DNA from: Tragulus kanchil
Taxonomy: Eukaryota; Chordata; Mammalia; Artiodactyla; Tragulidae
DNA: 64,000 nt
Assembly: GCA_022376925.1 (NCBI GenBank)
Contig: JAIOJX010000030.1
Location: 168,573,298 to 168,637,297, forward strand
Direction of reading: 5' to 3'
Part shown: positions 19,638 to 31,600 of the stretch, in pieces
How the letters are laid out: every line of letters starts with the position of its first letter
How positions within the stretch are numbered: position 1 is the stretch's first letter
Notes under the pieces: model-generated
Told to the model about the DNA's origin: nothing
The model's database searches: none
What the model saw: the letters and a program-made list of their open reading frames with translations, nothing else
Program-made: the position numbers and the translations under genes

Positions 19638-22600
19638 GTAAGTGAGGAGCCTCGTTTTCGTGACCGCCGGTCCTTCCCACAAGTACAAGCTTTCCTGCTG
19701 GGCGCGAAAGGCAGGCGTGTATTGAACGGCGGGGGCGTGTTTGGAATCTCTGTATCTCCAAGACAATACACTAATGGAACAGCTCTCTTCCCTTGCGTCT
19801 GTATTTAGGGCACAAGCTTCGAGTTTAGTGCAGTCCTAGCCGCTGGGGCTGAGCAGCGAAACCGAGAGCTGTCATCTAGGTGCTCCTTAGCGACTAGCTG
19901 GTTCTTCCGTCCGGTTCTCGGACCTTCCATTTCGTCGCTGGCCCCTTCCCGAGTCCCAGCCGGGGCTGCCCCTAGGTATCCTCAGCTTGAAGGTCGGCTC
20001 CCACTCTCACCACCTTCTGCTTATTTCCACATCACTGACTTTCCTAAAGGGGAGAACTTATAATTGTTCCAAACACCTCTTTTCTCTTTTAGAGAGTCCG
20101 CTGTGGACTCTCCTTCGATAAGGAACTTTTAAAGCACGAGACTCAATGGTGTCTTTACATTCTCACAGTCCCTTTTTTTCTTCTCAAGGAGGTCCCTCCA
20201 GTTTCTTCCCGTTTCTCACGAAGGGCAGTCTGTCATTTTTGCTTTTGATAAACCCTTCCATTTTCACTAATTGCTTGATCCTTTGTTGTTCCTGTGTATG
20301 TACTCCACCTTTTACATTGCCAAACACTTTAAGGAATCTCGGTTTTTAAAGCTGACTTTGGACTAATTTGGTTGATCTTACTGAATGGTATGAATGGTAA
20401 CAATGCCTGTGTTAGAAGATGAAGGAAAAGGTGAATTTTTCGTATTTGAGCATTCCGATAACGTTAATGACTTTAGCTGTCAGTTGTGTACACGTGCTTT
20501 AGGCCAGGTGTCGATCATAAACTAGGTGTTACCTCCTGGTGTGTTATTACAATGGTTCTGGGTCATGATGCCCTCAAGCCCTGTAGAGAGGCTCCAGGTG
20601 TTCCTTATGATAGCTAAGGAACGTCTTCACAACACCTGGGGTGGCGGGACAGAGAGCTATGCTGTTATCAGCCCCTGTTGCCAGGGCAGCTCCCAGGGCT
20701 ATGTTTCCTTAAAGGAAACCCCTTGAAACAGGGCAGCTCCCCGCAATTCGGCTCAGTAGAAATCTGAGGAAACAAGGAGCAAGCATGAGTAAAAGTGAAA
20801 TAATTAGAAGGGGTCCTAAGAGAGGGGTTATCCATGCCATTAGGGGAGAGCGCCACCACTCTTCAAAGGGTGATGGGGACTGTCTACCAGAGCGAAGCTG
20901 TTCCCCCAGCCGAGTCAGGACGTTCGTGTTCTCTTCCACCAGACCTGACTCATTAATATAGTAACAGCATTCTTCCCGCAGGAAGAGGCAGGTTCCCCCT
21001 TTGTCGGCAGTTAGGAGATCTAGGGCCCTCCGATTCTGTAAGGTTACTTTAGCCAGGGAGGTTATCTGTCTCTGGAGAGACAACATAGAGGTTGCAGAGG
21101 CTTCTGCTGCTATTTGAAGCTTTTCTTCAAGTTTTTGTTGAGTAGAAACACTATGTCCCAAAGCTCCGGCACTAATTCCAGCTGCAGCTAATGAGGTGAT
21201 CAAAGTGATTCCAGCCAGGAGAGGAAGAAAAACGGCTCTTTTCTGTCGTGCCGGAGGTCTGTAAAGAGATGCAAACTTGGCTCTGCCATACAACATTAGT
21301 TGAGGAACTAGGATAACAGGCCAACATGGGAACGGTGATTGCAGACTTATGTGATTGTAAAGAGTTTTGTTGCACCAGAAGAAAATGCCAGAGGGGGTAT
21401 ACAAGGTTTCTGTTACCCGTATGGTCATATTGCAAGGGGAATTCGACACACCTTTGTCATAGCAGAGGAAGTAAGTGTTCAGATTGAAAGAGGGGGACAT
21501 CTACTGCCACAGGATTTTGGGGTTGGTTTGGTAAACTAGCCTTAGATAAGTTCACGGAGTATGCTAATGGCACTGCTGCTAGTACTGGTCTATTCAAAGA
21601 CGCACACAAAAAACAGTCAGATACCTGATAGTCCTTTGTGTTATTAAGCAGTTTTACACCCTGTCTGGTAACTTCTATCCAGGTGAAGGCTTCTGGGACC
21701 CGTGGCTGATTTATGTCCTGATTAAGGCTAGATTCAGCCTGATCTATGGTCTGTTTTACTTCTGTTAAGGTGTCTGGTCTCTCTCTCTATATATATTTTT
21801 GAATATATAATGTGGTCTATGGCATCTGTTGATAGCCTCTATCCAGCTTACCATACTGTCCGGATTGTCACCTGGAGTCCCAGGGGTCTTGAATGTTCAT
21901 TTTCTAGGATCTTGGTGGATCCGGTGAGTTTAGCAGAGAATTGATCTAGGTGGCTTGGAGCCCTTTTTATCTGAGACACGTGATGCCAGGCCCGATCTCC
22001 CAGTAGCTTAACCGCCGTTGGGGTGGTTAGGATTACCGTGTGTGGTCTGGTCCACCGTGGCTCTATGGGCTTTGGGTGTAGAGTTTTGAGAAGCACTGAG
22101 TCTCCTGGTTGTAAGGAAGTAGGAGAGGATTGAGTGCTTGTGTTAGGTGTGTCACGATGACTGGGTTGTGGCAGGACCCGGGTCTGCGTGTTCTCAAAGA
22201 AGTTTTCGAAGCAGAGTCAAGTAAGGGAGATAAGAGGCTAACAAAGAGGTTTTAGTAGACAAGTTGTTATTGATAAGAAAGGGGCGTCCATAGAGGAGCT
22301 CAAAGGGGCTGAGGAACGTGGGGGCTCTAGGAGTAGCCCTGAGCCTGGCCAGTGTAAGAGGCAACAGTTCAGTCCAGGAAAGGCACACTTCCACAGTTAG
22401 TTTAGCCAGGTGAGCCTTAATCAGTCCATTGGCTCTTTCTACTTTTCCTGATGATTGAGGGCGATACGGAATGTGAAGATTTTAAGATATATTTAGAACA
22501 GAGGAGACTTGCTGTACTATCTGAGAGATGAAGGCTGGCCCGTTATCGGACTGAATGGAAGAGGGCAATCCGAAGTGGGGTATTATCTGCTCTAGCAAAA

Positions 22601-25600
22601 TAGTGGATACAGTGTGAGCATTTTCCTGCGAGGTCGGGAAGGCTTCTACCCAACCTGAGAAGGTATCTACCAGAGTAAGCAAAAATCTCAATTTACGGCA
22701 GGGAGGCATATGGGTAAAGTCAATTTGCCAGTCTTCTCCCGGGAGGTGTCCTCTCATCTGATGTGCTGGAGGCCTGATGTGAAGCCCTCCTTGGGATGAG
22801 GTGACAGAACAAATGTGACACTGGGAGTGGACCTGTTTAATCAGAGTTTTTAGATTGGGGTGAAAGAATAAAGGCTCTAAGAAATGGAACATAGCTCGTG
22901 GGCCAATATGTAGTGTCTGATGTACTTGGGTTAGGATGTCTAATGCCTGGGAGGCGGGAAGGGCTATTTTGTTTTGAACAGTAATCCACCCTTCTTTTGA
23001 GTAAGCACCTCCTTGTGTGTTTAAGAGTGATTGCTCTTCTGGAGAGTAGTTAGGGGTTTCAGTGGGGGTCAAGAATAAAGCAGTGTTAGTAATGGGGGGA
23101 CCGGAAGTCAGGCTTCTGGCCACAGCATCTGCTCTAGCATTGCCTTGGGCTACTGAGTTATTTTGAGACTAGTGCCTTTTGCAGTGTATAACAGCCACTT
23201 TGTGGGGGAGTTGGAGAGTTCTTCTACCACCTCAGGGCAGGAGTGCAGTGGGAAGGGGAGTGTTGTGGACTTGGGCAGTAAAAAAGCAGGGTTTAAAGGA
23301 GGAGAAGGGCATAGAGTTAATAAGGAGGTTTTCAATGAACAGCAGGTGAAACTCTTGTATGCGGGAGGGTCCCAGCAGGGAAAGAGAGCGGTGGGTTAGT
23401 AAATCTTGAAGTCTGTGGGTTGAAAAGACCGATAAGGGTTGAGAGAGCGTCAGTTTGAGAGATTCCTTTGCCAACTCTGAGGCTGCTGCTAGAGCCCGGA
23501 GGCAAGGTTGCCATCCTTTAACAGTATTATCTAGCTGCTTTGATAAATAAGCGATAGGCTGATAGGCAGGGCCTAGTGGTTGAGCCAGAAGGCCGGTTGC
23601 TATTCCTGTTTTTTCGTCGGTAAAGAGGTGAAAGGGTTTATTAGGGTCTGGTAATGCGAGAGTCGGAGAAGCGATCAGAATATCTCGAAGAACATGGAAA
23701 GCTTTTGCCACTTTTGTAGGGGAAGTCAAAGGCCCTGTGGGGGTTTCCTTCACTGCTCGATAGAGGGGTCTAGCAAGAATGGCAAAGTTGGGTATCCAGT
23801 GTCTGAAAAATCCTCAGGAAGGAGAGAATTTGATCAGTGGTAGTGGGAGGAGTCAGACTCTGTAATGTCTGTATTCTATCTGTGGTCAGAGTTTTTGAGG
23901 AGTGGTTTAAGCTAACTCCTAGATAGGTGACTGTGGGGCTGGATAGCTGGGCTTTAGAGGGAGTGACTCGATATCCCCTTTGTCCTAAGAAATTGAGAAG
24001 CGTTATGGTGTCTTGTTGTGAATGAGAATAAGAGGGGCTGCATAATAGTAAATCATCGACTTATTGTAAGAGATGGCTGTCCGGTAATGGGCAGTCAGTT
24101 AGGTCTTTAGCTAGAGCCTGTCCAAACAGGTGGGGACTGTCCCTAAACCCTTGGGGGAGGACTGTCCAGGTGAGTTGTTGTGAGACCTGGGTGTCCGGTT
24201 CAGTCCATGTGAAGGCAAAAAGAAAATAGGAATCAGGATGTAGAGGGACTGTAAAGAAGGCATCCTTAAGATCTAGGACAGTATAGTGGGTGGTGTTCAG
24301 AGGAATATGAGAGAGAAGGGTATAAGGATTTGGGACTACTGGGTGAATAGGAATAACTGCCTCGTTGATCAGGCGAAGATCTTGGACCAGTCTATAGGCT
24401 CCTGTGGGCTTTTTTATAGGAAGGATCGGAGTATTACAGGGAGAGTTGGTAGGAATGAGAAGGCCTTGGTCTAGCAACCGGGTGATGATTGGTTTGAGTC
24501 TCCTTCTATGAGCATCAGAAATAGGGAATTGGGGCTTCAATGGGAAATAAGAGGGATCTTTTAGTTTAATGAGTACTGGTTGATGGTGGGCAGTGATGAC
24601 TGGGGTGGCTGTGTCCCAGACTATAGGATCAGCTTTAATGTCGGGGAGGACTTGGGGTGAATCGGTAGGAGGAACTAATAAGGAAAGGAGATGAGTGGCA
24701 GAGTCAGAGCCTATGAGCATGACCGTTTTTAGATGGGCTAGGATATCTCGTCCTAAAAGCGGGAGAGGGCAGGAGGGAATAACTAAAAATGAGTGTGTAA
24801 AGTAGGTCGAATCGAGTTTGCAAGGTAGAGGCTCTGTTTGAAAGGGTGTAGTGGGCTGACCGTCTATACCCGTAACCGAGATCTGGGAAGTAGTCAAAGG
24901 TCCCGCATAGGATGGCAAAACAGAGTAGGTAGCCCCGTGTCTAAAAAAAAGGAAATAGACTTACCCGCTACCTGGAGCGTTACCCTGGGCTCTGCAAGGG
25001 TGATGGGGGTCCTCGAGTCCGGGCCGCGTCAGTCATCAGCCAAGCCCAGTAGGTCCAGAGGAGAGGGGCTGGCAGGGCTCCGATGTGGAGGCATCGAGGT
25101 CGTACCAGACCGTGTGGGACATTCACTCTTCCAATGTCCCTTCTGGTTACACAATGGGCAGGGTCCGTTAGGGACTCGGGGATTGGGGCAATTCCTTGCC
25201 CAGTGGCCTTCTTTGCCACATTTGTAACATGGTCCTGGTGGGGTCTTTTGTGTGCCTTTAGATCCCCTTTGTTTGCCTTTGGCGTTGGCAGGCCTCAGGG
25301 CAGCTACCATGGCTTGGGTTTGGAGGGCTACCATCTGCTGCAGCTGGGCCTTACGTGAGGCCTCGGCTTCATCCTCTCGGGCATTAAAAACTTTAAAGGC
25401 CATATTTACCAGGTCTTGGATAGGGGTCTGCGGTCCCCTTTCTGCCTTTTGTAACTTTTTTCTAATGTCAGGAGCCGATTGGGAGATAAAGTGAGTAGCA
25501 AGAATGGTGGCTCCTGCGTCAGAGGCAGGGTCTATTTAAGTATAGAGAGTTAGGGCCTCTGTAAGTCGGTTAAGGAAGAGGGCCGGATTTTCATCTGGCA

Positions 25601-28600
25601 TCTGGGTGACTTTTTGAAGTTTGGTATAGTTAACTACTTTATGTGAGACAGTCCTCATTCCTATTAGACATGTAATCATTTGATTTTGCCGCTGATGGCC
25701 AGGTTGCCCTGGTTGGTAATTCCAAGCTGGTTCGGTTCTGGGAACCGCCTCAGCGCCTAGTGGCATAGTGTCATCAGTAAGATGTGTTTGGTCAGCATGA
25801 GCTGTGGCAGCAATTAGAATTTGTTCTTTTTCTTCTGGAGTTAGGCTGGAGGATAGGACCACCTGGAGATCGTGCCAGGTAAGGTCATATGCTTGTGTAA
25901 GATATTGAAATTTTTTGATGTATAAAGAAGGGTTAGCAGAGAAAGAACCTAGGCGTTTTTCAATTTGGGAGAGATCAGCAAGAGTGAAAGGTGCATGTAG
26001 ACGCACGACTCCGTCTGCCCCGGCCACTTCTCGAGGTGGGCATATAGGGGAAGGGTCTGTAGCAGGCGTAATTTTAGAGCGAGTGTGAGCACTAATGGGG
26101 GAGTCATAGAAAAAAGAAGGTCGCATAGATTCTGAGGATGGAAGTGTCGGGTATAAAGCCGAGGCTTGAGAAGGTACAGGCATTGAAAAGCGGGGATTAG
26201 GGGAAGTGGGAGAAAGTGAAGAGGGGGAGGTTCTGCGGGGGCTAAAGGTGAGTTTGGTGGACTCTGGTGAGAGGTTGATTCGGGGTATGGTGGAGGTTGG
26301 GTAAAGTTACTAGGTGAAAGAGAGACAGTTTCAGGAGCTAAAGAGGGTGGGGTTTCTGGCGGGGCCTGGATGGGGCTAGCTGGCGGAGGAGAAAGGTTTT
26401 CAGGAGGTTCAGAAAGTGAGGACGAGGCTTCCGCGTCTAAATCAAAGAGAGAGCAGGTTTGGTGTTTCTTAGTGGTGGAGCTATCAGCGATGTAGGCGGA
26501 GTTTCTTTAGCAAGAAGGACTTGGGAGGTAGAACAGACAGCACAGAGAGAAGGACGGGAACGAACATCCCAAAAAACTTGAACATAAGGAATCTCTGACC
26601 ATTTCCCATTCCTTTGGCAGAAATTATCTAAATCAGTGAGGACATTAAAGTCGTAAGCCCCATTTTTAGGCCACTGATTTGATTATTTAGAGGATATTGT
26701 GGCCACACACTATTGCAGTATTGCAGTCTCAAAGAGTGTGGGTGGGAGCCGACCAGTCCCGGACTGGATGGCTGGAGGAACAGGAGCCCAGCACGGTGGG
26801 GAGCCAACCAGTCCTGGACTGGAGGGCCGGAGGAACCGGCTTGGGCAGGAGGGGTGTAAACAGCCCAAAAGGGGTCTGAGGATCAGGTTTAGATTTAGAG
26901 TTGCCCACGTTGTCACCCGAGACTGGCGGATGTGGAACTAGGCAGAGACAGGCGTCCCCGAGACTGCCTGGGACCACAGGATAGATGTTCTGCTTGGCGT
27001 GAGCAGAACACCGGAGAGTGCGAAAACCGTGGCAGACGTCTCCGCAACGGTAGTCGCCGGAAGCCACAGGGGCGGAGGGTTGCCCTGACGCGGCCACGAT
27101 TTTCAGCCAGGGACCCGGAGCAGAGTCTCGAGTGAGAACAATGGGATTTAATAAGGGGGACTTACCACTCACGTGTGCCAGAGCGGGTGATGGTCAGAGA
27201 GGTCCCGCCGTGCCAGCGGGAGAGGAGGGGCACTCGCAGAGGGCCGCGAGGCTCACGCTTCTCCCGGGTCTTCGGCACCAGATGTAAGAATCGCAAAGAC
27301 ACGGCGGGCTGCAAGCTGTTAGCGAAGAAGTTTATTTGGGAAGAGTTCCCGGGCGAGATCCACAGGTCCGAGAGATGGGCCAGGGAAATCGCGCCCCGGA
27401 GATGGGACGAGGAGGTTTTATTAGGGAGGAGGGGAGCAGGAGAAAATGGGAGGGGGATCCCTCAGGGCAGGTGCAGAAACGAGTTCTTTGTTTAAGTTTG
27501 GCGGGAAGTCCAGTGATGAGCCCACTATCCTTCAGGTGGCTGTGGGGGGGGGGTGTGAAATTCTTGACACTTTGTGAGGAATTTTTATGGCCAAGGCTAT
27601 CTCCTTATCGCAGGTCTAGGGAGATTCTCAGGCACCAGCAGGTAAGCAACTGACCCCCTGATTTGGTGCCGGGAGTCTGGTCGCGGTGTTTACCCTAACA
27701 ACTTGGCCCTTTCTTATGATTATTTAGTGCCGCAGTGTTAACACTTTAATAGCCTACCACCCTAACAATTTTGTAGTTGTTTTCCCCACAAACCAGGTCT
27801 GATGCCAGATCTCTCATTGCAGTTTCACTGCATTTAGTACTCATTCCTGACCTCTTTAAAACAATTTATTTTTAGCAGCTTCATTGAGATAGGTCATGTC
27901 TTATCTCATAGAGTTGCTCATGTAAAATAAAATTCAGTGGTTTTTAATATATTTATAGATATGTGCAACTATCAGCATGCTCAGTTTTAGAACCTTTTCA
28001 TCACCTCAAAAAGCTCATCCTTCAGCTCTCCAATTCCCACCCGCCCCAAGCAAGAACTGGTCAAGTTGCTATCTTGTCTAGTTGTAGTCATTATTCAAAG
28101 GGGTATGTTGAAGTCTCCAACTGTTATTTTTGTCTATTTCTCACTTCGTTTCTTGTTGATTTTTGCTTCTTATATTTTGGTGCTTTGTTATTAGGTAACT
28201 ATAAGTTTTTATCTGTGTAGTTTTTCTGATAGTTTGACCCTTTTATCATTATAAAATGTTCCTCTTTATCTCTACTAACTTTGTTTTAAAGTCTGTTTTG
28301 TCTGAAACCTGTACAGTCACTCCCACTCCCACTTTCTTGTAATTGCTGTTTGGATGAGATCATCTTTTTTTCTGTCCTTTTACTTTCAGTGTTCTTTTCT
28401 CTTTGAATCTAAAGTGTGTTTCCTAAAGATAGTATATAATCTGACAATCTCTGTCTTTTGTTTGGATTGTTTAATCCATTCATGTGTTATTATTGATTTG
28501 ATTGGATTCACATCTGCCATTTTACTTTTCATTTTCTTTTTTTTTTAACTTTATTTGACTTTTAAATATTACAGAGTTTTGTTGTTTACAGATATGTATG

Positions 28601-31600
28601 TTCCCAGATTAGCCATATGTTTATCCCCCCCATCCCACCCCTCTTCCTTTATTGCTTTCTTTTTATGAAAGTTTTTTTTCAAATGGTTGCCCTAGGGTTT
28701 AACATAAACATCTTAGCAGCATCACACTTTGTGAGGAATTTTTATGGCCAAGGCTATTTCCGCAGGTCTAGGGAGATTCTCAGGCACCAGCAGGTAAGCA
28801 ACTGACCCCCTGATTTGGTGCCGGGAGTCTGGTCGCGGTGTTTACCCTAACAACTTGGCCCTTTCTTATGATTATTTAGTGCCGCAGTGTTAACACTTTA
28901 ATAGCCTACCACCCTAACAATTTTGTAGTTGTTTTCCCCACAAACCAGGTCTGATGCCAGATCTCTCATTGCAGTTTCACTGCATTTAGTACTCATTCCT
29001 GACCTCTTTAAAACAATTTATTTTTAGCAGCTTCATTGAGATAGGTCATGTCTTATCTCATAGAGTTGCTCATGTAAAATAAAATTCAGTGGTTTTTAAT
29101 ATATTTATAGATATGTGCAACTATCAGCATGCTCAGTTTTAGAACCTTTTCATCACCTCAAAAAGCTCATCCTTCAGCTCTCCAATTCCCACCCGCCCCA
29201 AGCAAGAACTGGTCAAGTTGCTATCTTGTCTAGTTGTAGTCATTATTCAAAGGGGTATGTTGAAGTCTCCAACTGTTATTTTTGTCTATTTCTCACTTCG
29301 TTTCTTGTTGATTTTTGCTTCTTATATTTTGGTGCTTTGTTATTAGGTAACTATAAGTTTTTATCTGTGTAGTTTTTCTGATAGTTTGACCCTTTTATCA
29401 TTATAAAATGTTCCTCTTTATCTCTACTAACTTTGTTTTAAAGTCTGTTTTGTCTGAAACCTGTACAGTCACTCCCACTCCCACTTTCTTGTAATTGCTG
29501 TTTGGATGAGATCATCTTTTTTTCTGTCCTTTTACTTTCAGTGTTCTTTTCTCTTTGAATCTAAAGTGTGTTTCCTAAAGATAGTATATAATCTGACAAT
29601 CTCTGTCTTTTGTTTGGATTGTTTAATCCATTCATGTGTTATTATTGATTTGATTGGATTCACATCTGCCATTTTACTTTTCATTTTCTTTTTTTTTAAC
29701 TTTATTTGACTTTTAAATATTACAGAGTTTTGTTGTTTACAGATATGTATGTTCCCAGATTAGCCATATGTTTATCCCCCCCATCCCACCCCTCTTCCTT
29801 TATTGCTTTCTTTTTATGAAAGTTTTTTTTCAAATGGTTGCCCTAGGGTTTAACATAAACATCTTAGCAGCATCAGTTTCACACTAGGTTAATTCCAGTG
29901 ACATAAACCTTACTCTAATGTATATCTAGTCCCCGTTATCCTCTTCTTTGCTATTATTATGATTGTTACTATTATTTGGCTGTGTCATGGCTTGTGGGAT
30001 CTTTGTTCTCTGACCAGGGATAGAACCCCTGCCACTATAGTGAAAGCACAGAGTCCTAAGCACTGGACTGCCAGGGAATTCTTGGTGTTATTGTTAAAAA
30101 CATGTTAACATGTATTGTTACAAACCCAACAATATGTTACTTTACCATCTTATTCATTTCCTTAACCTATTACAGCTTTGTTCCTACTCACCTTCTTTAT
30201 TGTTCACAAATATACATATATTATGTTTCTATATGTTATATACCCCAAGATGCCTTTATGTACATATTATTTTATACGATTATTTTACAGTTTTTTAAAA
30301 ATAAGAGGAGAAAATAGGCATTCTTTTTTAAATTTTAGCCTTTTTTTTCTCTTAATTTTTGCCTCTTTTATTGGTCTTTCGTTTATTTGTTTTCATCCAT
30401 CTCTGGTCCTTGGCCTGTGTGGGCCTCCCGTCGCAGTGGCCTCTCTTGCTGCAGAGCACTGGCTCTGGGCGCATGCGCTCCAGAGCTCCAGCTCGGTAGC
30501 TGGACACATCAGTCCAGCCACTCGGCGGCACGTGGGATCTTCCCAGGCCAGGGATTGAAATTGTGCCCCCTGTACTGCAAGGCAGACTCTTTACCCATTG
30601 GAACACCAGGGAAGCCCAATTTTGGCCTCTTTTATTGTTTTTTTATTTATTTATTTTCATCCACCTTTATTCTTTGGCCTGTGTGGGCCTCCCATCGCAG
30701 TGGCCTCACTTGTTGCTGGGCACTGGCTCAGGGCGCACTTGCTACAGACGCTGGCTCCTAATTGGACACACCGGTGCTCCACCGCACGTGGGATCTTCCC
30801 AGGCCAGGGTTCGAACCAGTGCCTCTTGAACTGCAAGGCGGACTCTTTACCTGTAGGACTTTTCACTGTAAGATCAAGGAAGCCCTGCATTTCTACTTTT
30901 TTATTAATTTATTTTTATTTTACTTTTATAGAGTTTTGTTTTACTTTTTTTTGTTGTTACCTGGTGCTCTTTCATTTTTGTTTCATGTGGATTTTGAATT
31001 TTACTATCTGAGGCCTACTTACCTTCAGGCTGAAGAATTTCCTTTTTCTCTAAGGGTCACTTTACTTTTCTTTATTCTTTTTCTCTCTGTTCTTTGGCTT
31101 TTATAATCTCTGTTGATCTGTCTTAGAGCTTGATTTTTCTTTTGAAATCATTTACCTCAGATTGGCACTTGAACCCATGTGCTGGGACAGTACCTTGTTT
31201 CAGGACCTAATGAAGCTCAGATTCTTGATGTCTCATCCTAGAAAGAATTCAGTGAGAGACAAAGTAATAGGTAAGCAGTCGATTTAGATTCAGAGAGAAG
31301 CACACTCCATAGACAAAGGCCAGAGACCCAGCCTGGACAGCTTTTTTGAGCTGGGTAGTTTCATAGGCTAGTTATGAGAGGACTATTCCAATTATTTGGG
31401 GAAAGGGGTGGAGATTTCCAGTAGTTGGGCCACTTCCCACTCTGGTCTTTTGATGGTGCCTTGAAACTGTCATGGCGCCTCTGGGTGTGTCATATAGCTT
31501 GCAGACTGAGGATCAAGGTCTAGTGGAAGTCTGCCATCTTGGACCCATTTGATTCTAATCTGTTTATATTGTGTCCTTGTGCTATGTCATTCTTTCAAAA

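Larger units (their letters stand above)
20709..27767 (-). mobile_element. Class I (gamma-like) endogenous retrovirus, defective, antisense in KIF15 intron 1
   Basis: In minus orientation the order is LTR (27283-27767), primer-binding site, leader, gag, pro, pol, env. Gamma-like features are the capsid homology region, the gag-pro junction with an in-frame stop, the pol sequence and the CX6CC motif in env TM. Two CCHC knuckles and a PBS resembling tRNA-Phe point to the HERV-H/F-like branch of class I. Breaks include stops in gag, RT and integrase, a frameshift at the protease active site, an apparent RNase H deletion and loss of most of env SU. No second LTR is recognisable beyond the env stop at 20709, so the 3' end seems lost. 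It cannot encode functional particles. Confidence 0.93.

Noticed and set aside
19467..19808. 113-codon open frame overlapping the KIF15 start region
   Set aside because: It lies in the CpG-rich promoter where open frames are common. It matches no known protein, and the KIF15 exon 1 frame with splice donor explains the region.
27283..29874. Second LTR copy at 28724-28854 as evidence of a solo LTR or another provirus
   Set aside because: It stops at the same internal base as D6 and shares all right-hand flanking sequence, so it belongs to the tandem duplication.
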